From assembly GCF_018687715.1 (NCBI RefSeq), contig NC_056761.1:14434501-14498500 (forward strand): a DNA stretch of 64,000 nt, written 5' to 3'. Numbering within the stretch: the first letter of the stretch is position 1; each line of letters opens with the position of its first letter. The translations under genes were made by a program, and so were the position numbers. The notes beneath the pieces are model-generated. The model saw nothing but the letters and a program-made list of their open reading frames with translations, was not told the DNA's origin and did not search any database. Below, piece after piece: positions 22,393-33,856 of the stretch. This DNA is from Carya illinoinensis. Taxonomy: Eukaryota > Streptophyta > Magnoliopsida > Fagales > Juglandaceae.

Positions 22393-25300
22393 ATGGCGGA
22401 CCCAACTTCTTTCCTCTTCCTCCTTTCTATGACGCTGCTTTTGCAACAATCTTACCCATTTAGCTTTGCTAATGCAGAAATTCTAAACGTTACCACCGAT
22501 AAATCTGCTCTTTTTGAATTGAAAGCTCACATTTCTTCTAAGGACTCTCATCATGTTTTGATAAGCAACTGGTCCTCCAACACTCATATTTGCACTTGGG
22601 TCGGTGTTACCTGTGGTTCTAAACATCTCCGAGTCAAAGCTTTAAACCTTTCCTACATGGACCTTATAGGTACCATTCCTCCGCACATTGGAAATCTTTC
22701 GTTCCTGGTTAGTCTAAGCATAGGCAACAACAGTTTTCATGGTTCATTGCCTAATGAGTTGTCTCGTCTTTATCGGTTGCAATTCCTAGACTTGAGTTAT
22801 AATGAATTCAGTGGAGAAATCCCAGCATGGATGGGTTTGTTAAACAAACTTCAAATATTGTTTCTTCATGGTAACAATTTCGAAGGTAGTATTCCACAGT
22901 CTCTATCTAACATATCATCATTGCAGTGGATTGATCTTTCATATAACCAGCTTTCAGGCTCCATACCTTCCTCTTTATTCAAGATGCCTACCTTGCAACA
23001 AATTGTCCTCCGCTCAAATAAGCTTTCAGGTCCAATAACCTCCATCTTCTTCAATGCGTCTTCACTACAATACATTCACCTCGGTCATAACAAGTTATCT
23101 GGTGGACTACCGACGTATATGTTTGATCTTCTTCCCAACTTACAATATCTTTCTATCTCCCAGAACCATTTCTCTGGTGTACTCCCAGAAATAGGGAACT
23201 TAACAATGCTTAGAGAATTAATTCTTTATGACAACAACTTTGAAGGTACATATATATGTTTAGGTTTAAATGATCGATTGACTATTATATTCTTTAGTTG
23301 GTTTGCAAACTCCAAAATTAATTTCTGGATCTTAAATGTTTCACAGGTACAATTCCATCCTCGTTGCTGAAGTGTACACAGCTGCAATATTTAGATATGT
23401 GGAATAATAATTTCACAGGAAGACTATCCCCAGAAATAGGGAATTTAACTATGCTTACGTACTTATATCTTGCCCAGAACAAGTTTGAAGGTACGTATGC
23501 TCATAATTAGTCTTGTTTTAGCAAAATATACATGGTAAATATCAAGAATGATTTAGTATGCATGATTTATGATCATATCTGATTAAGTACCTTTTCAATT
23601 GAAAGCACAAAAATAGTTTTCCACAACATATATATGTGCATGGAAACTAAAAGATTTTACTGTAGTCTAGGAAAATAAAATGCATATAGAGGATAAATAA
23701 TCCTTTATTGCCCCTTTCTGAACGTCATTCTTTCTTATTTTTCATTAAGAAAGAGGACTTTTTTTATAATCGAGGATCATACTCTTATCCGTTAATAGCG
23801 CATGAAATCAATAACTAGTTGTTGAAAGTGGCCGGAATGATCCGAAAAGGAAAATGGAATTTTAGGTAATTAATTAGAAGTAGACAGTTATAATAAAGTT
23901 TAAAATAAAAATTTGGATATTGAACAGGTAGTTGCAATCCAACTCATTTTATTATTTCTTTCATTTTCAGTATAGATTCACAAGCTTGTTATTGTTCATG
24001 CCCCCAATATGGTAAAATCCCTGTGTACGTGTATTAATCATGTACAAGATCAGTTGCTTGAGGAAAAATCTATGGAAATATCCAATGATAATATTAAATC
24101 GATCCATGAACATATCATTCCCTACTCATATATTTAGAATTATGGATTCCATATCTAATTAACATGGTATCATGCGTCCATAGCAGGGCTGAAAACTGAA
24201 CCTACCAATTTTTTTCTGTTTTCAACTTGGAGCAAACCGACTGGGGAAGAGAGAACCGGCAGGACTAGTTCCGGCTGATTTGGCTCTTTGGGACAAGAGA
24301 TGAGAGAGAGAGATGGGAGAGGAGAGAGATATGCCAGCCAGACCGAATGGAGGCCGGTGGAGGCCGGGAGAGGCGAGATCTACGTGAGGTCTGAAAGATG
24401 ATAGAGATAGAGAGAGGACGATGTAGTGAGTGAAGACTGAGAGAAGAATGAAGAAATGAGGAAGAAGATCATGAGAGCTGGGAGGGATGGCATTCGGGTC
24501 CCTTTTTTTTTTTTTTTTCTTAATCGCAGGGTGACAATTAACCGATGCTATTTGAATCATTAAACCAAAAAACTTTGTTTTTATTATTTTTTTCTAACTG
24601 CACGGTAATAAAATGATGCTGTTTAACTTAAACGGTATTGTTTTATTTAAGAATAAAATAAATATATATAAAAATTTAAATCGGAACCGAACAGATCCAT
24701 ATCTATTAATTCTCTCGAGTTAAACTGTTCTCCACCAATTTCTCCACCATAAACATGGCCAACTTATCGGATAAATAAATTAAAGTGCCGCTTTGTCAAT
24801 ATTTTAAATCTTTGTTCTTATCTTGGGCTCTTTTACAGTCAACTATATTAGTTGAAATCTTAGTTTTTTTGCATAGGAATTATTATTCATATACTTGTAT
24901 GATTTACCATATGCACCTTTTTTAATAAACATATATACGAATTATTATTCATATACTTGTGCAGGTGCAATACCCAGTCAAATTGGAAATCTGCAAAAAC
25001 TAGAGCTATTCGCTGCTGACATAAACTATTTATCTGGACCGATTCCGTATGAGATCTTCAATATCTCAACTTTACAAAAAATTTCAATGGTATCAAATAA
25101 TCTCTCAGGTCACCTTCCATCAAGTACAGGCAGCCTTTTTGTTCCAAATATTCAGATCCTTACTCTTGGTGATAATGAATTGAGCGGAAGGATTCCCAAC
25201 TCTATTCTCAATGCTTCACAGCTCATCATGTTAGATTTAAGTCATAACTCATTCTCAGGCTCAATTCCAGAAGCAATTGGTAATTTAAGGTTCCTCGAGG

Positions 25301-27446
25301 TTCTAAATCTCGTATCAAATAAGTTGACAATTTCGTTTTCAGAACTGAGGAGCCTTTTCTCTTCTTTGTCAAGCTGCAAACATCTCAGATTTTTAAGTTT
25401 GTCCAAAAATCACTTGAATGATGTCCTTCCTAATTCAGTTGGGAACCTCTCAACATCTCTTCAAAGACTTCACCTATATTATTGCAATATTAAGGGCAAC
25501 ATTCCAGAAGAGATTGGCAATTTAAGTAGCTTGATTGATTTGAGCCTACACCACAATGAACTGGGAGGACCTGTTCCAACTACAATTGGAAGATTGCACA
25601 TGCTCCAAGGTTTGGTTCTTTATGGTAATAGACTAAAAGGTTCAATTCCATATACGCTCTGCCATTTAGGAATCTTGGATACACTAAATTTAGGTGGTAA
25701 TGAGCTTTATGGAAACATTCCAGCATGCATAGATAACATGACTTCACTACGAACTCTTGACTTGGGTTTCAACCAATTAACTTCTTCAATTCCTTTGAGG
25801 TTGTGGAGGCTTACAGATCTCTTGTTGGTTGATTTATCATCAAATTCTCTTAATGGTCCTCTACCTTTAGATATTGGGAACCTGAATGTCTTGAGAGCAT
25901 TAGATTTGTCAAAAAACCAAATAACAGGTCGTATCCCAGTTACAATTGGTGGGCTAAAAAATATTGTGAATCTATCTTTGGCAGTCAATCGACTAGATGG
26001 CTCAATTCCTACATCTGCTGGTGAATTGGTAAGCTTAGAGGTTTTAGATCTTTCCTACAATAACTTATATGGAGAGATTCCCAAGTCCTTAGAAAAACTC
26101 TCAAACTTGAAACATCTAAATTTGTCATTCAATAAACTACAAGGAGAAATTCCTTCCAGAGGACAGTTTGTACACTTCCCAGCTACATCTTTCATGTCAA
26201 ACAATGGACTTTGTGGTGAGGCTCAAATGCAAGTCCCCCCATGCAAAGGAAAAAAGGCCATAGGATTGCAAATACTGAAATATGTCTCAATTACAGTGGG
26301 GTTAGTGGTACTTGGAATGTGTCTTGTATTTTTCTCAATAAAACGCCGTAAGAGGAATGCTAAATTGTCACATGACACAAATTCAATGCCTTTAGCAACA
26401 TGGAGGAGAATTTCACATCAAGAACTTATTCGAGCAACAGAAGGGTTTAGTGCAAACAACTTACTTGGAGAAGGGAGTTTTGGGTTTGTTTACAAAGGAA
26501 CACTCTTAGAAGGTACAACTGTTGCTATAAAAGTTTTAAATTTGCAAGTGGAGGGGGCATTCAAAAGCTTTCACATAGAATGTGAGGTATTACGCAATAT
26601 TCGTCACCGGAATCTTGTCAAAATCATTACCGCTTGTTGTAACATGGACTTCAAAGCTTTGGTATTAGAATACATGCCTAATGGGAACTTGGATATGTGG
26701 TTGTACTCTGAAAACCGTTGTTTGAATATGTTACAAAGGCTAAGCATAATGATTGATGTGGCAAGAGCAATAGAATACCTTCATCTTGGTTATGCAACAC
26801 CTATTATTCATTGTGATTTGAAGCCTACCAATGTCTTATTAGATGAAGATATGGTTGGACATGTCGCTGATTTTGGCATCGCCAAACTCCTTGGTGATGG
26901 AGTTTCTCTAACACAAACAATGACTCTCGCTACAATTGGATATATGGCACCAGGTGAGGTTAAGTTCCACATTTACCATTCTAGTACTCTCATAAAAACA
27001 CATATATTGTTCTCTTTTGGTAATGTATTGACCATTTTCATTTTAGTACCATATAATTATATTTTCTCATTGTAAGTTGTAACATATGTATAGAGTATGG
27101 CTCTGAAGGAATTGTTTCTACAAGGGGAGATGTGTATAGTTATGGCATTTTATTGATGGAAACTTTCACAAGAAAGAAGCCCACAGATGATATGTTTACT
27201 GGAGACATGAGCTTGAAGTGTTTGGTACAAGAATCATTAGCCCTTTCTGTACTTGAAGTTGTTGACACCAATTTGTTAAGCAACCAAAATGATTATCCTG
27301 CAATGGAGGAGTGTTTGCTATCCACCATGGGATTGGCTTTGCATTGTTGTGCCGACTCGTCTGAACAGAGGATTGGTATAGAAAATGTTTTAGCTACACT
27401 CGACAAGATCAAATTGAAGTTTCTCAAAGATATTACTGGACACTAA
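22393..27446 (+). CDS. LRR receptor-like serine/threonine kinase, four exons, intact
   Basis: Spliced model: 22393-23245, 23347-23490, 24965-26953, 27094-27446, all introns GT-AG, giving about 1112 residues without a stop. Order: signal peptide (1-28, hydrophobic, ending FANA); LRRNT with CTWVGVTC; about 20 plant-type LRRs (LxGxIPxxIGNL) to about residue 740; a Cys pair in GLCGEAQMQVPPC; one membrane segment (about 772-791) with a KRRKR stop-transfer; and a cytosolic kinase. Kinase motifs: GEGSFGFVYKG (about 834), VAIK lysine (about 855), HCDLKPTNVLL (about 948), DFG (about 968), GYMAPEYG across intron 3. Cys replaces Arg before the catalytic Asp, making it a non-RD kinase, a feature of immune receptors such as the FLS2/EFR/XA21 group (LRR-RLK XII). 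A role in pattern recognition at the plasma membrane is therefore inferred; the ligand is unknown. Introns 1 and 2 split the LRR region, which is unusual for this family. Paralogous debris lies at 41.4-52.7 and 60.75 kb. Confidence 0.93.
24184..24694. mobile_element. Possible hAT-like insertion in kinase intron 2
   Basis: Within the 1474-bp intron a block with distinctly different composition (GA-rich purine tracts, higher GC) begins CAGGGCTGAAAACTGAACC and ends near CGGAACCGAACAGA, wording typical of hAT ends. The flanks share only TCCATA (left GTCCATAG, right ATCCATAT), so an 8-bp duplication is at best imperfect. A 112-codon minus-strand frame inside (24222-24560) is low complexity and not a gene. 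Confidence 0.3.
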
Positions 27447-28168
27447 TCTTGTGAGAGAATAAGGTTTGTTTATACTACTGATTTCATGTTTATGGCTTTC
27501 CATATGGTAATATTTACAGTAAATTGGGACTCTTCGAAAATGACTTTTTTATGGTAATTAGTTTGTCATGGGACTTACTAGCTAATAGAAGTTAGAAGTT
27601 TACATATGTTGCAGCCGATGACTGGATTTAATATCATTAGCATCCAATGGGTTTTGAAATCATATTTTAAGCAATGGAGGCAAGCAAAATCATTGTTTCA
27701 CTCTGGTGGCATAATGGGAGAAGAGTTTTTTTTTTTTTTTTGGTGACGTTCGTATATATCATTGTCTGTAGACATGCTGACTACAAAATAGGGAAGAGTG
27801 AGGGTGGTTTCAAGTATATATGAAATCTTACCTTTTTCTCTACATACAGTTACTTGAAAATAAGTACATAGTAACATGAATTCTTGCCATTTTGTACCCA
27901 ACTATCTTCAAAATCATCATTATTATATCATGAAAAAAAAGTCAGTCTAAGGAAATCATTACTCTGCTAGATTTATGTCTACTATACAAGAATTTGATCA
28001 AATGGTGGAGAACCTCAACCTAAGCTTTCTTTTATTCACTGGGAAAAAAATTAAAATACTTATGCGAGTCAATGATGTGATTTATGCAGGTTAGTTGTAT
28101 TTTCTCTATTTCTCAAAAGACGTCAAAAGATTCATATTAAATGTGTTGGCCGGACAATTGTTTCAACA
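27447..28168. other. 3' flank of the kinase gene
   Basis: AT-rich, non-coding, with a T-run at 27726-27741. It should contain the 3' UTR and polyadenylation site of the kinase, but no strong AATAAA was identified close to the stop. Confidence 0.5.
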
Positions 28169-28178
28169 GGCCTTTAGC

Positions 28179-28445
28179 TTCTCTTATTTTGTTTTGTCTT
28201 TACCTTAACCGGATTGTTTTATTTTGTATGCAGGTATGTTTTGTTTGTTTTTGTTGTTTGGTCTTAGTTTGTTTGTGTAATGTTTAGATTGATTTTAATA
28301 TTGGTTTTAACACCTGGGTTGGGATTTTATGTTTATTTGTAACCCTCAGGTGTTTTTGGTTGTAACCACGGTATTCATCCGCTATAAATGAGGGTTATCA
28401 ATAAAATTAGAGTACCGTCCTCTTCTTAAATAAAAAAAAAAAAAT
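28179..28445 (+). mobile_element. Short LINE 3' tail with target-site duplication
   Basis: A 267-bp T/G-rich segment ending in ATCAATAAAATTAGAG..., then an A-rich tail, flanked by perfect 10-bp repeats GGCCTTTAGC (28169-28178 and 28446-28455). No coding part. A severely 5'-truncated LINE 3' UTR is the simplest reading; a SINE is an alternative, but no tRNA-like A/B box head was recognised. Confidence 0.75.
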
Positions 28446-28626
28446 GGCCTTTAGCATTATGCGTTGGTTATCATGATTTGGTGGTCGAATAACTTAATAT
28501 AATGGGTATGCTCTGCTAATTAGATGGGACGATATTAATGGACTACAGATATACAGAGATTATATCAATGAAATAAAAACGATTGTGTGTGTATGTCTAC
28601 AGTGCAATATTTGGGATTCACCTCAC

Positions 28627-28967
28627 CTCCGAGTGGTCACCAACGTTAACCACGAATGCATTGGGAATAGAATTACATTGACCCACTGTCCTTTATGCTG
28701 CACCTGAAGGCTGGAGATCCCATTATATATAAGGAGGCTCAAGAGGCAGTGATCAGAATGAGACGGCATGCCCATTGCTACTTCTGGCACTGGACATGGC
28801 GGATACAAGTTTGCAGCTAGGATCTATAAACCTGATCCCAAATTCATGGCCTTTTCCACAAATCCATCTTCTAATCCCAAGCTCACTGATATATTCCTTC
28901 CATCAAATCTCCAGCTAGTTTTTGGGTTCTTTTGCCGTACTTAGGCCAATGAGATCTCTCTGTGGCA
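28627..28967 (-). pseudogene. 2-oxoglutarate/Fe(II) dioxygenase pseudogene fragment
   Basis: On the minus strand: RSHWPKYGKRTQKLAGDLMEG, a 2-bp insertion, then SLGLEDGFVEKAMNLGSGL, a stop, and ILAANLYPPCPVPEVAMG, MPSHSDHCLLSLLI, NGISSLQVQHKGQWVNV. A frameshift follows before SIPNAFVVNVGDHSEV and a GTGAGG donor. This is the C-terminal catalytic domain of a plant 2OG-Fe(II) oxygenase (flavonoid/gibberellin oxidase-like superfamily). The HSD motif holds two of the three iron ligands; the distal His and the 2OG-binding RxS would be on the next exon, which is absent. Frameshifts plus a stop make it a pseudogene. It lies between transposon pieces, so it may be a remnant of an original neighbour or a transported fragment. 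Confidence 0.85.
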
Positions 28968-29078
28968 ATAAATACAAGAGCCAATTGAAATTAAATTGAC
29001 ATGGTTTCACTGAGATAGAAACTAGGAAGCATATTATCCAATATCCAACAAATAAAACAGAGTTTGAAGCCCGCTCCT

Positions 29079-29312
29079 TGTTATTATATGGGTAAATATT
29101 AGTGATTTAATTGAAGTATTTTCAAGTAAGTCTATAACTAACTGGTTTTCTATTTTTTACTAGTTAGTTACTTTACTTCTTTTACCTTTACGTTACCTTT
29201 ACGGCCTTAGCCTTTAGCCTTTTAGATGTATAAAAACAGAGACCGATGTAACTGTAACTCCATTCATACTATACATAGAATAAATTTCTTCTCTCTGTCG
29301 AATAATTTTACA
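29079..29312 (+). mobile_element. Possible 5' LTR of a Ty1/copia element
   Basis: Begins TGTTATTATATGG and ends TTTTACA, contains TATAAAA at 29229-29235 and a CT-rich stretch after it, and lies just upstream of a copia gag relic. No tRNA primer-binding site was recognised after it and no second LTR was found, so the boundaries are tentative. Confidence 0.45.
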
Positions 29313-29357
29313 TCCTCATCTTTCTTCCTCTAGGGTTCTGTCCCTTTCTTCGTTGCA

Positions 29358-29880
29358 ATGCCAAATTCAACCTCCGTTAAGATGTATGGTGATGATCAAT
29401 CAGCGAATCCCTTTCATTTATAGAGTGCAGATTTGACTGGTTCTATCTTGGTAATTTCTCAAGTCCTAACGGGGGATAATTACCACATATGATGTAGATC
29501 CATTCAAATAGCTTAGAAGGCTAAGAACAAGATGGGGTTTATCAATGGAATCATAAATCAACTAGTCGATTCCAATCCTATGTATGAAGCATGGGAGCGA
29601 TGAAATAATATGATACTGTCTTGGATCTTGAATTCTGTATTGAAGGACATTGCAGGGACAATCATATATGCAACGACTACAAAAGAAATGTAGGAAGCGT
29701 TAAAGAATCAATTTTCTAAAAGAAATGGGCCACAGATTTTTCAATTGCAAAAGGATCTTGCTTCACTTTCACAAGATCAGTTTTCTACAGAAAATTTAAG
29801 TTCTTGTGGGATGAACTTCTTAACTACAACCAATTCCTACTTCAATTAAGTCTGTAATAGTGAAGACTTTAATTTTGGGA
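29358..29880 (+). pseudogene. Ty1/copia gag relic
   Basis: From ATG at 29358 the frame reads ADLTGSILVISQVLTGDNYH, KAKNKMGFINGIINQLV, ILSWILNSVLKDIAGTIIYA, KNQFSKRNGPQIFQLQKDLA and FKFLWDELLNYN. This is the conserved order of copia-type gag polyproteins in plants. At least five in-frame stops (TAG, TGA) interrupt it, several at positions where the family has Trp, Gln or Arg. After about 29880 similarity ends; protease, integrase and RT are absent. Confidence 0.8.
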
Positions 29881-30660
29881 GATATGACCTCAGGGCCAGT
29901 ACTATTAGACGATATGTAGTTCATGGGTGGATGCGGTACATGAGCAGAATACTTCTACACAGTCGAGATTATAACACGATCCAAATAGGATTTCCCGTCG
30001 ATCTTGTTGTTTTGCTCATGAAGTTCCATGAATTCCTCAAGGGATGGTCTACTTCAATTTCTCTGGCATGCTTGAGCTGGGTGAAGAAGAATACACGTTT
30101 AATAGTCATTTTCATGCTTTTTATGTCTTTTCTTCACTTTTGTAGAGTGAAGTTTGAAGCTTCCATCTCCAGCCCTTGGAGCTGTCATCGCCTAGCACAC
30201 ATCTCGTGGACTTGTTCCACAAAATACATTACAACCTAGTCTCTCCCCTAAACAGAGTGAAATATCCCCATACCATATGAATTGCAAATCTATGTTGATT
30301 TTTTTGCTCCTTTATTTTATTTGAAAGTTCTATCTACCATTGATTTCAAGGATTTTAATTTTTTTTTTTTTTTACTTTTTTTAAAAATGGTCCTTTTATA
30401 TCATATCAAAATATGATAAAAAGATACAAATACTAAGAAGGATAAAGTTAAATGTATTTAAGAAAAATTTACATAAAACTTACTTCTCTACTAGTCAGTT
30501 ATTAATAAGCTGAAAATTATGAAATTTAAATTTCAAAAGAAAACTAATAGAATGAATCTTGTAAGTAAAAATGTAAGTAAAAGAGTAAGTATATGTAGCT
30601 ACACTTAAAAGAACAATGAAAAACACTTTTCTAAAATTTCTAGGTTGGTTCAAATTAAAT
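29881..30660. other. Unassigned AT-rich sequence
   Basis: No recognisable gene. A 102-codon plus-strand frame (29931-30239) has no motif I recognise and starts at the broken edge of the gag relic; I treat it as chance. A T-run occurs at 30360-30373. Confidence 0.4.
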
Positions 30661-30674
30661 AGAATATTTTTTGG

Positions 30675-30990
30675 ACCAACGATGCCCTACCTTCGGTCGA
30701 GTAATCTGGAGGACTTGACACGAGTTCAACATATCTACCAAGTAGATTCCTTTTAAACTTAATTTTTTTTTTGTATGTGCATTTGAGTCGTTTTAACACC
30801 ATGCCTAATTACAGCCTCAATCAAGGCCACCTTTTAGACTAATGATACCCTATCCTCCATTGAGTAATGTGGAAGACTTGACACGAGTTCAACATACCTT
30901 CCAGATAGATTCTTTTTAAAAGTATAATTTTTTTTGGCATACATTTGAGTCTTTTTTTTTTTTTTTTGGCGTATGTGCATTTGAGTCATT
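30675..30990. repeat. Diverged direct repeat of about 95 bp plus short satellites
   Basis: Segment 30675-30770 (CGAGTAATCTGGAGGACTTG, ACACGAGTTCAACATA...) recurs at 30837-30932 at roughly 80% similarity. The sequence GTGCATTTGAGTC or close variants follows at about 30777, 30940 and 30976. T-runs of 10 to 16 nt follow each long copy. Adjacent to the 3' side of a minus-strand LINE, this could be a duplicated LINE 3' UTR with oligo(A) tails. Confidence 0.6.
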
Positions 30991-31000
30991 TGTCACCTTA

Positions 31001-32420
31001 TTACATCTTAACCATAAACTCCAGGAAAAACAAGGTGAAATCTCCCTCATTCCTTCTTTCCGAAACAAACCTAACAGTTTCCTTGAAAGTTAACTGGTGT
31101 TGAATTTGCTGCAATAAAGAGAGAATATACTGCCATAACAGTCTAACATGAGAGCAAAATAGAAGAGCATGTGTCACATCCTCTCCACTCGCCTGACATA
31201 AACAACATATATTTGCCACATCAATTTTTTTATGCCTCAAGTTTTGCAAAGTTGGTAGAATCTTTTTACTAACTCGCCATGCAAAGATCTTTATTTTTCT
31301 TCGAACTTTCATTTGCCATATACCCTTCCATATTCTCTTATCAGACATGAGAGATGAACTTTCCCCATTACCACCAAAACTTAGATTTTGAATCAATCGA
31401 TAGGCACTTTTCATAGTAAAGTTCCCACATGATTATTCATTCCAAATCCACTTATCCATGTAATCATTGTTTGACAACCTGATCTGAAAAATCTTATCAG
31501 AACATTTGGATTGAAGAGATCTTACTTGACATATCTTCCACGATCGAGTAGCCTGGTCAATAAGAGAAGCCACTGTTTCTTCCTCTTGTGCCTCATTAAC
31601 TGAAATCCCATCTAAAGCTAGCTGTAAACATCTATAATTTGGCACCCAAAAATATTTCCAGATTTTAATATTCTCCCATGTACCAACTCTCCACCAACAC
31701 CCTGCCCATAACCACTCCTTAGCTTCAAATATCCCTCTCCAAGCATAAAAAGGATTAGGACCCAACTTAGCTTGAAAGAAAGAACCATGTGGAAAATATT
31801 TTGCCTTGTAAATTCTTTGTAGCAAAGAGCCATTATTTTGCAAAATCCTCCACCCTTGTTTTGCTAGCAAAACCACGTTAAAGAAATATAAATTCTTGCA
31901 ACCCATTCCACCTCTATATTTCGACATGCAAAGCCTTTGCTAACTCATGCAATGCACTTTCCTCTCATCTTCCTTTTGCCCCCACCAAAACCTAGTCATT
32001 AACCTCTCCAATTCTCTACACAAACCCAAAGGTAATTTGAAACAACTCATAGCATAAGTAGGCATGGATAATGCTATAGATTTAATAAGAACTTCTCTTC
32101 CTCCTTGAGATAATAATTTTCCTTTCTAACTTTGCAATTTAACCCAAACTTCCCTTTTAATAGCCTCAAATGCTCTAGTTTTAGATCTCCCCACTAGGTT
32201 AGGCAAACCTAGATACTTATCACATTGCTGAAAAGTTCTAATACCCCACAAACCAAGAAGCTCTTATGTCTAAAATCTGGAACATTCTTAGAAAAAACCA
32301 TACCAGTCTTTGTTTTATTAACCTTCTGACTTGAGGTTAAATCTAACCTTTGTGGATGAAAAGAGACAAGTGTGTTTCTTTCATGGGCCTTCACATATTT
32401 CAAAGTCTACAGGAGTTGGT
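31001..32420 (-). mobile_element. LINE fragment: end of RT and zf-RVT region
   Basis: Minus strand, in order: NKTKTGMVFSKNVPDFRHK, YLGLPNLVGRSKTRAFEAIK, GGREVLIKSIALSMPTYAMS, FWWGQKEDERKVH, MSKYRGGMGCKNLYFFN, KYFPHGSFFQAKLGPNPFYA, and MKSAYRLIQNL followed by the zf-RVT segment KIKIFAWRVSKKILPTLQNL and CCLCQASGEDVTHALLFC. Frameshifts and stops lie near 32250, 31930 and 31430. The RT palm (YADD) is upstream of the preserved part and the RNase H is missing. A degraded, doubly truncated plant L1 copy. Confidence 0.85.
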
Positions 32421-33285
32421 TTAAATCATAATCCGTTTTTTTCGCATCTATCTTACTACTTTCCTTTTGATCTTTTTATTGTTAATTAAAATAAAAAAAG
32501 AGTTTGTCTCTAGGATGCTTGACTGTAGAGATTGAATTTTATCTTTCTATGAAGGGTGAGGTTGGGTTTCTGTTTAGACAGAGAGTGTTGTCTCTTAGAT
32601 GTTTATCTTAGAGAATATCGGCAATAGTGAAGACCAGACCAGTCAAAAAAGAAAATAGTATATTGGTAGAGCTCCAAATACATTATTTTGGTTTATGATG
32701 TCATGTTTGACATAGAAACATCACAAAATGTATCCGATCATGGATGTAAATTTTTCTAATTAATGCATGATGACAGTTTCCCTTAAAAAAAGTATATATT
32801 TAAAGCACTTTCAAACATGTTATATCTTTTTGGAAATAAAGTAAAAAAGTGTTTTCTGAGCTAGGAATGTCAATTATTTGATTTTTTAAATATTACCATA
32901 TCATTGAAAATTTGAAAGTAGTAATTATCTTAAAGTTGTATATATATATTTTGCCCATTGATAATCTTTTAAAATTTATATTACATTCTACATTATTCAA
33001 AAAAGTATGCTTTTCTTCGAACGTAATGTTTAACGTATTTTAAATTAAAAAATATTTTAATATGTAACATCAAAATAGTCTAATTTTTTTATAAAAAATT
33101 TTAAATTTATTTAACATTTTTTAATACTCTTAACGCAAAATCCAAACTGACCATATTATTTCTTAAAAGTGAGTTATCTAATGTGAAAATAGGTATGAAG
33201 AGATAGGGAACATTATATATCACATATTGTCTGCATTAGAGTATAAAACATAACCCATCCTGCCTAACTTACTATTTAGGACAAG
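32421..33285. other. AT-rich intergenic sequence
   Basis: No gene, repeat unit or terminal motif recognised; long A/T runs only. Confidence 0.5.
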
Positions 33286-33655
33286 TTTGGGGAGTGATAT
33301 GAAATGAAATTTTTTTGAATACTAATAAGATAGTTTGTGAATATTAATGAGATAGTTTAAGTTTTGGAAAAGTTTTATGGAGTTTTTAGAAAGGAGAGAG
33401 AAAAGTTTGAATAAAAATAATATAAAGTTAAAATATTGTTTAAAATATAGTTTTTAAATATTATTTTTGTTTAGGGATTTGAAAATGTTAAATTATTTAT
33501 TTTTTGAAAGTTTGAAAAAGTTGTAATGATTAGTTTAAAAAAATTGTAATAATTAGTTTGAAACTATTTGTATTTGAGTGATGTTTGAGAATGAGATAAT
33601 ATGAGATGAGATGCGATGAAGATTTTGGGATAAAATATTTTTCCAAACAAGCCTT
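33286..33655. mobile_element. MITE-like element (GAGATGAG family)
   Basis: Left edge AAGTTTGGGGAGTGATATGA and right edge GATGAGATGCGATGAAG ... TTTTTCCAAACAAGC form degenerate terminal inverted repeats around a short AT-rich core. The same wording recurs in a clearer copy at 56471-56670. No coding capacity. The exact ends and duplication were not resolved. Confidence 0.5.
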
Positions 33656-33856
33656 TAATATTCAAGTTGCTGTCATCATTTCAACCAAGGTTTTAGAATT
33701 TCAGATGTTGCTGGCCTACCAATTTGAGGAAATTTACTTAATTAAGAGCTAGCCTATTTTATTTAATCCCAACTACGTTTGTTGCCTACAAATTTTTTAT
33801 GATAACATGTAGTAGTATATCATATTATAATTATAATTATATATATATTACGTTAA

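Noticed and set aside
24222..24560. 112-codon minus-strand frame in kinase intron 2
   Set aside because: Low-complexity Ser/Leu/Pro sequence caused by GA-rich DNA; lies in an intron.
29931..30239. 102-codon plus-strand frame after the copia gag relic
   Set aside because: Does not continue the gag reading frame in a recognisable way and has no motif of its own.
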